Of a stretch of 64,000 bases of DNA, positions 10,428 through 21,481 are shown in pieces. The position numbers were made by a program, and so were the translations under genes. The DNA is from Pleurodeles waltl (taxonomy: Eukaryota > Chordata > Amphibia > Caudata > Salamandridae), in the NCBI RefSeq assembly GCF_031143425.1, contig NC_090447.1, positions 845,437,760 through 845,501,759 on the forward strand, in the 5' to 3' direction. The notes below the pieces were generated by a model. It saw only the letters and a program-made list of their open reading frames with translations, did no database searches and had not been told where the DNA came from. How positions within the stretch are numbered: the first letter of the stretch is position 1; every line of letters starts with the position of its first letter.

Positions 10428-11687
10428 ATGGTGGACAGGGTAAAGGGGCAGCTGGGGTTCAGGAAAGAAGGGGGGAAGGTGGCATTTAAAAGTAGTTTTG
10501 GTCAAGTGGTGTATTCCCTCCGTAGCGCTAAGAAAAGTAAGAAAAGAGTGGAAGTCGAAAGTCTGATCCCCCCCCAGAAACCCTCTACAGTGAGAAGTAA
10601 GGCGGAACAAGATAATAGTTCTGTTATAAAGAAACTGGATGTGAAGAGTTTTGGAGGATTGAATTACAGGAAAGCCCGTGGTACCCCTTCAGTTAGGACT
10701 TATTTTCTGCCAGGCTCTCCCAGAATGTTATCCGGGGGTACGAATATGCACGAGCCGGATAAATTGGACAAATTAGAGTCTGCTGCTAGGGTAGCAGCCT
10801 AGACCTCCGGGTGGATGGGGGAAGTGTTTTACAGCACTCTCTTTCTGTGAGGTCCATAGAGAGGCAAGCAGAGGTGAGTGCAGTGCAAGTTTCCCAACCC
10901 GTCGGAGAGGATCATGGGCAATCAATTGCGGATATGTTGAAAGCATTATCTGTGGAACTGAAGAGTGGCTTTGAGACTTCTAGTGCCAATCAGGTGGAGA
11001 TTAGGGGTCTTTGTGAAGATGTAGGGAAGAAAATTGACGATTTGGCAGGTCGTATAGCCGCTTTGGAGGAGGAGGTGGGGGAGTTAATGGTGGCAGAGAA
11101 GAAAATAAGGAGCAAATAAGATATTTAACGGAAGGGGAAACAGAGGTGATGGCTAAAATGGAATCCCTGGAAAATAATCTGAGGAGGAATAATTTAAGGT
11201 TTCTCAGGGTCCCGGAAGGGCTGGAAGAAGGTGACTTAAAAGGTCTTATGGCTCGACTGATAAAGCAAGAGCTGAATGTGGAAATATCAGAGGAAGACAT
11301 TGTTAAAGATATTCAAAGGGTCCACCGGGTCCCGGCAAAAATGCCTTCCAACAGGGACAGACCAAGGAAATTCTAGTTTATTTTCAGACATACTCTCTGA
11401 AGGAACTTATTCTCGCCCTGGCATTAAAAAAGAAATCGTTGATGGTAAACGGATCACCTTTTGAAATTAGGTCGGACCTTGCGTCTGTGACTTTGAATAA
11501 ACAGTGGGAGCTTGGTAAAAGAATAGATGTTTTGAAAAAACTTGGGGCAACAGCTCAGTTGAGATTTCCTGCTTCTCTAAAAGTTATGGCAAATAATAAG
11601 ATGTATAATTTTACGGACTGGAAGGAGGTGGATGAGTTGATTATGAAAATTGAGAAACAGAGCAGGAACAAGGCAGGTCTAACCTAA
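10428..11687 (+). pseudogene. LINE ORF1 (nucleic-acid-binding protein), broken
   Basis: L1-type ORF1 proteins coat the element RNA. The remnant is in at least four frame segments (10428-10802, 10811-11119, 11146-11376, 11439-11687). The middle is a coiled coil (IDDLAGRIAALEEEVGEL). The third segment has the conserved L1 ORF1 block NNLRFLRVPEGLEEGD and KDIQRVHRVPAK. The last has the C-terminal part (DLASVTLNKQWELGKRIDVL). The Met at 10428 (MVDRVKGQ) is one plausible start; an upstream Met at 10266 is also in frame. Confidence 0.75.
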
Positions 11688-11739
11688 GATTTGATTGTTC
11701 CCCCGGTGAGGAGGTTTTGTGGGTGATGCCCTAACTTGG

Positions 11740-12042
11740 GAGCGGTGACCCTCCTCTGACCTTGGTCAGGTTAATGTTTTGGTGGGTTCCCAGGGGAGGA
11801 GGGGGATTGGGTGAGGTGCAGGATGATGGTGGAGGGGAGCACTGGGTGGGGAGTATAAAAGAGGAAAAAAAGACCCTCCTTGTAAGTAGATCAGGGGGAG
11901 GGGGAGTGAGGGGTGGTGGTGGGGAGCACTTGGTGGGGAGCATAATAGGGGAAAAAAAGATCCTCATTGTGGTAGGTAGACCTGGGGAGCGGGGAGTGAT
12001 GGGTGGGGGGTGGAAGAAGGTAGGTGGTTTTGATGTTGGAAA
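11740..12042 (+). repeat. G-rich inter-ORF spacer with tandem duplication
   Basis: Two diverged copies of a ~110-bp unit, each with GGGGAGCAC, TGGTGGGGAG or close variants, then GGGGAAAAAAAGA. A partial third follows (to ~12030). Many GGG runs occur on the sense strand. Confidence 0.7.
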
Positions 12043-15000
12043 ATGGCAGTAAAGAATTTGAGACTCCTGTCTTGTAATGTAAATGGTCTTAGGGTAAAGA
12101 GTAGGCAGAAAAGGTTGGTTCAATATTTGAAGGATGCCCTGTTTGATGTTTTGATCTTCCAAGAGACCCATCTTTCTAGGGAGGAATGTTTTGAAGTTTC
12201 TAAGGCTTGTGGGTGGGTTCAGAAGATAGCTAGCTCAAATTGTTTGAGTGGTAGTAAAGGGGTGGCTGTTCTAATTAAGAACCATGCCAATATTACTTTT
12301 TTGGAAGGCCCCATAGATAATTCAGGGAGGTGGGTGTTGGGGAAGCTGTCTGCTTTTGAATATGTTTTTATCTTGGTAGGATACTATGGTCCTAATAGGG
12401 AAGGTGTAGGCCCATTAAGGGAACTCTCAGATTGTCTTTTACAATATTTAGATCCTATAATATAGGCAGGTGACTTTAATGTTGTATTGAACTATGAATG
12501 AGACAGATCAGCGGGTAGTAGGTCCAGAATAAACGAGAAAATGCAGGGTCAGATTCGGGTACTGATGTCCCAATGGGGTTATATGATGTTTGGAGGGATA
12601 AGAGGGGGTCAGAGAGATGTTACTCTTATAATAATAAGAAGTATCTGCATCAGTCCAGAATTGACTACTTCCTTTTGGATATTGTTTTGAGGGACTTTGT
12701 TGAGTCAGTAGTACATATTAGGGCCCATTTATCAGAGCACTCAGCTGTTAGTTTAGCTCTTAGGTTGCCAACGAAAAGGAGGGAAAAAAGGTGGACTTTA
12801 GACAGAACTCTGCTTTTTGAAGATGAGGTGGTTACGGAATTATGGGCGGATTCAGAGGAATTTTTTAGGATAAATTTGGGTTCAGCTTCCTTAGCGATAG
12901 TTTGGGATACATTTAAGGCCTTTTTGAGGGGATGTCTGATTAGGATAGCTGCACACAAGAGGAAATTATATAATGAAGAAATAAGCAGGTTGGAGAGTCA
13001 AATACGACAATTTGAGCAGGGAATGTTAAGTAAGGAGCTGGGTGAAGAATTTGACGATTTATATAAGCAACGTCAGACAGCTAGTTTGGAGTTGGAAGCT
13101 CTTTTGGATCGCAGGATTAGATTGAGATGTGAAGCTAATAGGGTGATGCATTTCGAGTACAATGAGAACAGCAGTAAATTGTTGGCTTGGAAGTTAAAAT
13201 CAGATAGGGTCGGGAATCGGGTGACAGAAATTTGAGATGAAGACTCGGGCGAGATCAGAAAAGGTGGTGAGCAGGTGGAAGAAGGTTTTTTCAATTTCTT
13301 TAAGGATTTATGTATGAATGATTTGAAGCTGCCTTTGAAGGTACTGAAGAGGTGGCTTGGGGAATTAGATTTACCTACTCTGAATGAAGAGGAGAGAAGT
13401 GCGGTTAATGATCCGTTGCAGCTGAGTGAGGTAGAACGGGTCATTTTAGCTGGCAAATTGGGGAAGGCATCAGGACCAGATTGGTTACCTATGGAGGTTT
13501 ACCGAGTTCTGGGTAGTAGTATTTTAAAAGTTCTGAAGCAATTATGTTATAATATTATGGGGGGGATGAGAATCTTCCTCCTTCTTGGAAAGAGGCGATT
13601 ATTACGTTAATTCTAAAACCCGGTAAAGACCCCAGGAAGTGTCATTCATACCTCCCAATATCACTGTTAAATTGTGATTATAAAATCTTTGCTAAACTCC
13701 TGGCTGACAGACTAGGGATGGTAATGGGGAAACTCATGCACACAGACCAGAAAGGGTTTTTGAAAGGTAGGCATATGCATGAATTGACACAGGGATTGGT
13801 AGGGTCGATTGATTTAGCCACTTCAATGCATATGCCTTTGGCGGTGGTAATGGTGGATGCAACAAAAGCATTCAACAGGGTTAATTGGAGTTATTTGATT
13901 ACGGTATGTGAATCATATAAAATTGGAGGCCAATTTTTTAGAACATTGCAAAAAATCTATCATGACCCAAGTGCAATTTTGGTTAATGGTATGCTCACTC
14001 CTCCGGTAAAAATAGAAAGAGGGATGAGACAGGGGTGCCCATTATCCCCATTATTATTTGACCTTTATATTGAACCATTAGCTTGTAGAATTAGGAGAGA
14101 TAAGAGAATACTTCCTTACCGGTGTGGAGATCTGGTCAGGAAGGTTTCTTTATATGTGCATGATTTCATGATTTATACCGCAAAATTAAGTCAGGCTAAA
14201 CCAGTTCTACAAGAGTTAACGGAGGATTTGGGGGGAATTCCTGGTTATGCTGTTAACAATCAAAAGACCACAATTATGGCATGGAATATGGAACTAAATT
14301 ATGTAGTGAATGTAAAGAAAGAAGTTAAATATTTGGGGATCACTGTAACACATGATATATGTAAAATGGGGGAAAAAATCTTGCTCAGGTTATGAGGGAG
14401 GTGGACCTTTTACTGAGAAAATGTCTTAATCTTCCACTGACTATAATATGTCGGATTAATGTTGTAAAAATGGCGATTGTTCCTAAATTAGCTTTTATTT
14501 TCAATGCATTGCCATTAATGTTTAACAAGGATGCTTTAAAGAAATTGCAGGGGAAAATTAGCAGTTTCATTTGGGCATCGAAAGGTGTTCGTATATCATG
14601 GAAAAAGCTCAGGAGGAAGAAAGAAAAAGGTGGTCTGGCGGTTCCTGATATGCAGTACTACGCATGGGCATATCTATTAAAAAATGTAAGACAGAGTTTT
14701 TATGCATTACATCATTCTGAGCTTGGGCAGGTGTTAAGTGCTATGATGGAAGGCCAGGAGGTCCAGAGAAGTTTTTTGTTTAAGTTCGAGGACTCGAAGT
14801 TCTTTAAAAAAATGTGATTTAAGATATTACATGATTGGGCAGTGCTGTGGTCTAAGGTGAGGACGATCACAAAGTTGTCATATTAGAATGAGTATGCGCC
14901 GATTTGGGATTATCCTGGCTCCCCGGAGTGGACTAAAGAAACCCTGGCTATTCCTCTGAAAAAGGCAAGTTTTTTTAAACGGAGACATCTCTGTCATAAT

Positions 15001-15785
15001 GGTGAACTTAGGGAGTTTGATAACCTTAATATGGAGGTGGGAGGAAGGCTGTCTAAGTTTAAATACCTTCAGATGATGGCTTGGGTTGGGAATGTGACAG
15101 AGAAAGTGGGAAGTACTAACAGACTGGTGGACCAGATGCAGCTGGATATTTCAATAAAGAAAGAAATGGCTAGATGGTATTGGCTGATGATGGACATTGT
15201 GGATGGTGAATTTAACCTCCCAGAAGAAATCTGGAGGGAGTGCTTGCCGGAGCCGCAGCTTAAAGACCATTGGCAAGTATCCACTACACTTCTGTGTAAT
15301 ACTGTTAAACCTGCTGCATTAAGGAAAATCATCGATTTTCTATCCACAGAGCCTTTTGGACTCCCCAAAAATTGTCCAGGCTGAGACAAGATAACATGGT
15401 GAGGTGTAAAAAGTGTGGTTCTGCATCAGCTGACGATCTACATATGTTTATTGATTGCCCTTTACTCCGTAAGTTTTGGCAAGAGGTGGGTGATGCAATT
15501 AAGGAGATTCTTCCCACAAGCCCGAAGGTAAGACCTTTGATAGTGATGTTTGGCTGTTCATATGAGGCACAGAAGATGGGTAGAGATGGAGCTAAACTGT
15601 TGTTTTATATGATGCTTGTGGCAAGAAGGGAGATCTGTAGGAAATGGATCAGCCCTGTTCCCCCTACTTTTGTCGAATGGAAAAACTCTCTAATTTACTA
15701 TCTTAAGTTAGACTGTCATAAAGTTTGTAAGAGGATCAGATTTTGGAATCCGCTGAAGCAATGGTTGGGAAGAGGTGAGGTATGA
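12043..15785 (+). pseudogene. LINE ORF2 (endonuclease-reverse transcriptase), broken
   Basis: Would nick the target and prime reverse transcription. AP endonuclease: LRLLSCNVNGL at the start, FQETHLS, then SRIDYFLL and SEHSAVSL (~12655-12765). RT: GKASGPDWLP, QKGFLKGRH, VMVDATKAFNRVNW, RQGCPLSPLLFDLY. Motif C reads YVHDFMIY instead of the usual YADD, so the first catalytic aspartate is lost. C-terminus: CKKCGSASADDLHMFIDC, a CX2CX8HX4C motif typical of L1/Tx1. The frame changes at about 12465, 13610, 14395 and 15380, and stops lie near 12463, 13233 and 14818. Confidence 0.83.
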
Positions 15786-15974
15786 ATAGATAGGATGTGA
15801 TCCTATGATTATATTCTTTCCTCTGCTTTCCGCACTGGAGCTTGGGTGGAAAGTTTGTCCCAGACAGGGGCGACGAGGTTGGGGATGGGTGGTGAGCAGT
15901 TGTGTGAGAACCTTCGCTGCTCCCCCTCCATCCCAGTCATGTGAGGGAAATATGGAAGGTAAAGGAGGATCACA

Positions 15975-15993
15975 AAAAAAAAAAAAAAAAAAA
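15975..15993 (+). other. Poly(A) tail of the LINE
   Basis: An uninterrupted run of A's at the 3' end, followed at once by the target-site duplication. Confidence 0.85.
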
Positions 15994-16000
15994 CAATGTT
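15992..16000 (+). repeat. Target-site duplication of L1-like LINE, right copy
   Basis: AACAATGTT, matching 9937-9945. Confidence 0.6.
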
Positions 16001-16640
16001 GCTTGTTAGGGCACAGGTTGTTGCCATGAAGAAGTCTATCTTGACCCCAACTCATTGGGTTAAGGCCTCCACTCCTTGTTCTAAAGAATGGATGTAGGAA
16101 TTGATGGCTCCTAGCTGGTTGACAACATCACTTGTGCATGATATTAAAGGCTCTTGCTGTTTGTCCCTCAGCAACGTAATGCCAGCAACGTCAGATAAGG
16201 AGACATCAAATACATGAAGCCAAGAATAGGTGTTTCTCACTGCCTCTGACAACCCATTTTGGGGCTGAGACACCTCCCTGATCTTTTAAGAGTGTCTGCT
16301 AAGGTATCAATCCCTAACTTTACCTCTTCCACCATACACTGCTGGACCCCTGCTACTCTCTGTTGAAGTTCACTTGGGGGTCATCAGAGTCCTCGCTGGT
16401 GATATGGCAAACATGTGTTTGACAAAAAGTCTGGGTTGGTTCACTTGGAGGCCCAACATCACCTTCTTCCCTTGCCAAAATTGAAGACATGTCAATATTG
16501 TCCAGGAGTTGGTTGAAGGTCTCTTCATCTATGGGGGAGAGAGGGGAGTTGAGGACAGCTTGCTCATCATGGACAGGCTGTTATTCAGGAGAGGTAGTTC
16601 TTTCCTCTGGACAAGAAGTGGGACATGTTAGTATTCTTCA
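16001..16640 (-). pseudogene. Decayed protein-like relic, upstream half
   Basis: Minus-strand frames read as real protein, e.g. DEETFNQLLDNIDMSSIL near 16500, EEVKLGIDTLADTLKRS, then LSEAVRNTYSWLHVFDVSL and DVVNQLGAINSYIHSLEQGV (16052-16273). The amphipathic helical C-terminus would suit a Myb-like accessory protein of a DNA transposon, but I cannot name the family. Frame changes and stops show it is dead. It continues at 9770-9936, and the LINE sits inside it. Confidence 0.4.
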
Positions 16641-17164
16641 GAGATTGTATTTGAAGGAGATAATATTATATTGATTATAGCCATATATTACACTTCCTCC
16701 TATACAGGGATATTACAAGCATGTATACAAACATGTCCATATTGTAGTGAAGGCCACATTTAACAGTGTGCATGTGTGTTATGGTTTCACACCCTCATTT
16801 TGTATTATAGCACTGTTGAGATGTAATTGCAACAACACACACATATTAGGTATGCATATACCTCATAATATAAAAGTCAAAAGTCATACATGATAATCAT
16901 TCCATAACATAACTTTTAGAGATCAAGTTTTCAACAAAAGTGGATTTCACTTCACAGTTGCCTTTATTGACTGTGGACATTGGTAGAGAAACCTCTGTAT
17001 TTCTTGCAGCTTCTAGACTGATACTCACTCATTTGATAGTAGATACATACTCTAACCATGTTTACCAGATGTTAGCAAAACATGACACTGAGATGCTTAG
17101 GAATTCTACTTCAATTTTTTGATATGTTGAGGTGAATTAAGAGGCCATGTTCCCTCACTTACCA
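16641..17164. other. Unassigned AT-rich stretch
   Basis: No gene, RNA or repeat family recognised. Confidence 0.5.
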
Positions 17165-17650
17165 TCTGATAGTACTGGGGTCTCTAGTTGGCAGTGTTTT
17201 TTTTACACTGTCCAGGTAGGGACCCTCACTCTAGTCAGGGTAAGGGAGTCACACAGCTAAGATAACCCCTGCTCACCCCCTTGGTAGCTTGGCACGAGCA
17301 GTCAAGTATATCTCAGAGGCAATGTGTAAAGCACCTGTACACACATACAGCAACACAGTGAAAACACCACAAAAGTACTCCACACCAGTTTAAAAAAAAT
17401 AACCAATAGTTATTTGAATAAAACAGACCAAAATGAGAAAAATCCAACATACACTAGCAATGATATGAATTTTTGAAGATTAAATCTTAGCTTAGAAACA
17501 CAATAGCTTCAACTGAGGCTATCACGATTTCTTGATGGGGTAGTTCCTATAAGTCTGAGGCTACTTGCGAGGCAATGCGGGCTAGTCACGGAGTTGCATG
17601 GACCCCACATACAGTACCTTTGGAAAATGAGGAAGCAAAGATGTTGCAGG
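17165..17650 (-). mobile_element. LTR 3'-end fragment, minus strand
   Basis: The reverse complement aligns by eye with the last ~470 bp of the solo LTR at 52212-54968. It shares CTGCCAAC near the end, a GGACCCTCACT complement, and the CCCCTGCTCACCCCCTTGG block. The outer edge near 17165 would be the CA end. The inner border is approximate. Confidence 0.6.
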
Positions 17651-17654
17651 GATT

Positions 17655-18177
17655 CGAGGAGGTGAGGTGTTCGTTAAAATTGCGCTTCCAATGCAATGTG
17701 TGTGGCAGTATGATTTACCTCCATGTCACTGTAATAATGTCACCAAACAGAGAACAAGTCATTTTACGTTATTCTGTTCTTTATATTCTGGCCCAAGAGC
17801 TTCTTTTCTGGAACCTTTGTTGCACCAGGCAGGAATTAGACAACATTTGACAGCAATGTAGTTTTTACAAAAACTGTCTTCAGTAGATATCTGTTATGCA
17901 GTTTTGAATGTAATTTGGCATATGCCGCAAATTATAAAGTGTTATGATTTAGTAGCTGTTTAACAACTCGCTTTTAATCAATATGAAGCACAGATTATAA
18001 AATGATAAGCAAGAAAGAGCCTTTACAGATGTAATAACTAATAACCATTTTAAAATGTTTTTATGAATTGCATATACTGTACATAAAAAATTATTTCAAT
18101 GTATATTGAGGTTTTTTTACATGCTTTTATGGCAAATTGCAGAATACAGTTGGATTGACTGACTGACTGACTGATAT
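17655..18177 (+). mobile_element. 3' fragment of the 56-62 kb LINE family
   Basis: The translated stretch DLPPCHCNNVTKQRTSHFTLFCSLY matches the C-terminal DLPPCPCDSKSKQSTLHFFLFCSLY segment of the LINE ORF2 at 56906-59665. The 3' UTR also matches (TTTATGGCAA...) and ends in a (TGAC)n tract at 18156-18173, as in the full copy. Severely 5'-truncated and frameshifted. Confidence 0.75.
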
Positions 18178-18360
18178 ACACAGAGGTCATGATACTATGA
18201 TCAAAGAGATGGTTTGCCTTATCCTCACTCATGAAACAGTACACTTCATCACCTTAATATGTGTTACATCTCCACAATTACACAAGTGTGGGTGTGTTGA
18301 AGAACAAACATACCGGTTCCCATGCTTTGGTTTATATTGTTATGGAATTCTCTTGGATGG

Positions 18361-18785
18361 TGTTACACCTGTCAGATCTTGGTGTGATTTCGCCAGTCTT
18401 CTGACCACCTGTCTTTTGATACTGTGCTGAATTTAGTTTTTGCTGGCTTTAGGACTCTGGGCACTTTGCCACTGCTGACCAGTGCTAAAGTGCAAGTGCT
18501 CTCAGTCTAAATTGTATTGGTGAATGGCTTATACATGATTGGTCTTTTTGATGAACTAGTAAGTCACCAGTATAATGAACCAGGTGTACCCAGGGCCTGT
18601 TTATCAAAATATAACAAATCCTACTAGTGGGCCTGCAGCCCTAATTGTGCCACCTACATTAGTAGCCCTGCAAACATGTCTCAGGCCTGACATTTCGGTG
18701 TATGTGTGTGTGTGTGCAGTTTTAAACTGCCATTTCGACCTGGCAACTGCACCTACTTGTCAGGACCAAACCTTCCCTGCAGATT
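18361..18785 (+). mobile_element. LTR 5'-end fragment, plus strand
   Basis: Starts TGTTACACCTG and aligns with the first ~400 bp of the solo LTR at 52212, sharing CAGTGCTAAAGTGCA, a CCTGCAGC block and CATTAGTAGCCCTG. It breaks off at about 18785, where a GC-rich foldback begins. Confidence 0.65.
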
Positions 18786-19188
18786 ATGAGCTTGTTCTCT
18801 GCAAGCCTTTTCATGGCAGTTACACCGCCATGAAAAGGCTGGTGGATAGGAGGTACAGGGAGCCATGGGGGGGGGGGCCTGCACTGCCCCTGCACTTGGT
18901 ATGGGCAGTGCAGGCCTCCCCCTGCCAAGCACCATTGCAATGTTCACTGTCTGCTTTGCATCCTGCGTTGCACTCTGCTGGCTACAGCATTGCCGCCGGC
19001 TGGATTACAAGCTGGAGACAATGCTGTAGCCTGTTTCCCACTAGGCTGGCGGCGGAAACTGAGGTTTCCATTGCTGACCTAGCAGGAAACTCCTAATAAC
19101 TCTGGCAGGGAGGTTGCCACGAAGGCGCCGGTCGCCATGTCTGGAGTTTGTCGGGCGGGCTTTCCCATCCGCCAAACTTGAAATGAGG
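18786..19188. repeat. GC-rich foldback repeat
   Basis: Begins with a perfect 12-bp stem (18806-18817 with 18827-18838) and contains a CCTGCACTGCCC / GGGCAGTGCAGG pair. It resembles the foldback at 52911-53422 and is likely a non-autonomous repeat. It ends near the GCCAAACTTGAAATGAGGCC motif. Confidence 0.5.
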
Positions 19189-19189
19189 C

Positions 19190-20165
19190 CCTTAGTAATC
19201 TTTCATCTGAACATAAATCCAGGAAGCATTGTTTCACCCGCTTGTTTGCATCAGCACCAAGACTTTGCTGATGTAAGAACATTTCAATTAGACACAGTTT
19301 TTGAAAGGATGATTTTAGATACATCAGCCACGGTATTCTATTTACATTTTCCAGGGACAAACAATCTATCATGAACACTCGCACCAAACCCACCTCTGGG
19401 TTCTGCCAGGGTTGTTAAATCTCCCTGAGAACCATATTGTATTGAGGCTTTCAGATCATAGTGTAAACGTTTTACTAGGATAAGGAGATCAGGTTCAACC
19501 CCCAAACTCTGCATTATTTACCATAGTTTATCCCTATTTACTAAATTGAATGCACCCGATACGTCAATGAATGCCAAAGGATTTTTGCTTTTACGTATTT
19601 ACTTGTGGCACGTTGAAGATTTAATATGTGCTTTACTGTACCTATGCCTCGTCTAAGACCAAACTGAGCGGGTGTTAAAATCTTGTTCTCTTACGCCCAA
19701 ATCTCCAGGCAGGCCAGCATCACGCGCCCCAGAATTTGTGCCGTGGAGTCAATAAGGGAATTTGGCTTGTAACAAGCTGGCAATGATTTATCTCCCTTTT
19801 CAAAAATGGGAACTAGAATGGCAGATCTCCAGGACACAGGAATATGGCCACCACCGCACTCCATAGCAGATTTGTTGCCGCCGCCCCCAAACATGAATGT
19901 TTGTTTTAAATAGATCAACTGGGACCCCATCGGGTCCTGAGGCCTTCCAAGGGGTGGACTGGTTGATCTCTATCTCCACCTTTACCAGCTCAACAGGCAT
20001 GTTAAGGGACACTGGGGCTTATTCTACGGTGCCAGATGTGACTAATTTATCATTCAGCTGTAGAATCCTATCATTCGGTCTAAAAATGCCAGAAGTGTCT
20101 CACCCACTCAACTTCTGGAATCAGGACTTCCACTTTAGGGGAGTTATGATAAAAAAATAAGGAAT
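19190..20165 (-). pseudogene. Internally deleted LINE ORF2 fragment
   Basis: Same family as the LINE at 56654-62227. On the minus strand: PWKASGPDGVPVDLFK (RT start), PVSWRSAILVPIFEKGDKS, LIDSTAQILGRV, a QFGLRRGIGT block, then a jump near 19430 to the C-terminal NRIPWLMYLKSSFQKL. RT motif C (YADD) falls in the deleted part. Many stops and frameshifts. Confidence 0.75.
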
Positions 20166-21476
20166 TGTTGCTTACCTACCAGAAATGAGTACTGCCCCTT
20201 CATGTGGCAACAGCTAATATGTCCTCCCAGGCTTTATTTCTTAATTCCGTTTTTTCTTTCTTCCAAAATAATGTTATAATCTCGCCTAGCATTTTGTGTG
20301 CCCAATAAACCATGAGGAGATGATTTAAGAATGGACTTTGGACGTCTATGGGCTGCTGAACAGGCACCATTAAGCCAACTATGGGGAGCGGGTGGTCCTG
20401 AAATAACCTACAGGAGGTTAAAACCTTAAACGCTATTAGTGCACATAAATGCTCATATTCCTTTAATACAGTTATGTGAATAAGAGATTCTGCCTAGCAA
20501 ACCATATTTTATACATGTACCATTTGTGTAGGTATAATACAATCCTGCACACACATCCAAGCCTACAGTGCAAGCACTATTTCAAGTTGAGGGAGGTGTG
20601 TAAGATGTGTTACTAGGCAGCATAGAATGCACCACAAGTAACTGGTATATTGATAGAGGGTCTGTATCATAGATTTTATATGGTACTATAAATTTCCTTT
20701 CTAAATGAACACATTGGCTTGTGGACCTACTTTACTTGGCAGTTTGATACCTATGCCATATATTTGAGTGAAGCCAGATTTGTGTGCTTCAAAGATGAGC
20801 TGGTGGTATGTGGATATGTTACACAGAAACATACACATATGTCCTGTGTGTTACAGTACACCTCTACACATATATTCATCTTGATTCATGATGGTAAATC
20901 TACAGTTAGTTACAGGAATAGCTGCATGACCTTTGCTATATGATTATGTGGTGTCAATTCTGTAACTTACACAGTTGCCTATATGTACTTATATGTAATG
21001 GTTATATGAGCATGGGCCAGAGTTACAAAGCACTTGCATTGGCCCAGAATCACGCAAGGTGACATGAGCCAATGTAAGCCCTTTAGTGGGATTAACTAAG
21101 CCACAAAAAGCCACTTTTCGTGGCTCTGCGTGGCTTAGTAAATCCAGAGGAACATAAAGCAGTACAAATTGCTGCCTTGCTTTACACTGCATTGTGAAGG
21201 CCTTCCATGGGTGGAGCATGGCCGTTCCAATCTAACCACCCATTAATTTTAGTCCATTCCGAGCTTTACAAAGACTTGAAAACCTGTGAAGTTGTCAAAT
21301 GGTACGCATTTACGACAAAGGCATTACAAGAAGAAACATGTTTATTTCTGCTTGTTATTTTCTCTTCTGCAGGACACGTAGTAAGAGGAAAAAACCTCCA
21401 ACAATTGTGTTTGTGCAGGAAGGTGTCCCTCCTGCATCCTATATGCACACAGATGTGTCAGAACCATTTGCAGACC
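20166..21476. other. Unassigned flank of the LTR element
   Basis: No gene recognised. An imperfect hairpin is present at 21109-21149 (TAAGCCAC paired with GTGGCTTA). Possibly an old short repeat at about 21000-21230. Confidence 0.45.
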
Positions 21477-21481
21477 ATCTG
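21477..21481 (+). repeat. Target-site duplication of LTR element, left copy
   Basis: ATCTG, repeated exactly at 31902-31906. A 5-bp duplication is usual for Gypsy-like integration. Confidence 0.88.

Larger units (their letters stand above)
9946..15993 (+). mobile_element. Decayed L1/Tx1-like LINE, near full length
   Basis: Order: 5' UTR, ORF1 (10428-11687), G-rich spacer, ORF2 (12043-15785: AP endonuclease, RT, C-terminal Cys/His motif), 3' UTR and poly(A) (15975-15993), with a 9-bp target-site duplication. Two ORFs, an ORF1 with coiled coil and RRM-like core, and a CCHC motif at the end of ORF2 point to the L1/Tx1 group. Both ORFs have several frameshifts and stops, so the copy is dead. The exact 5' end is uncertain by some bases. 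Confidence 0.85.
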
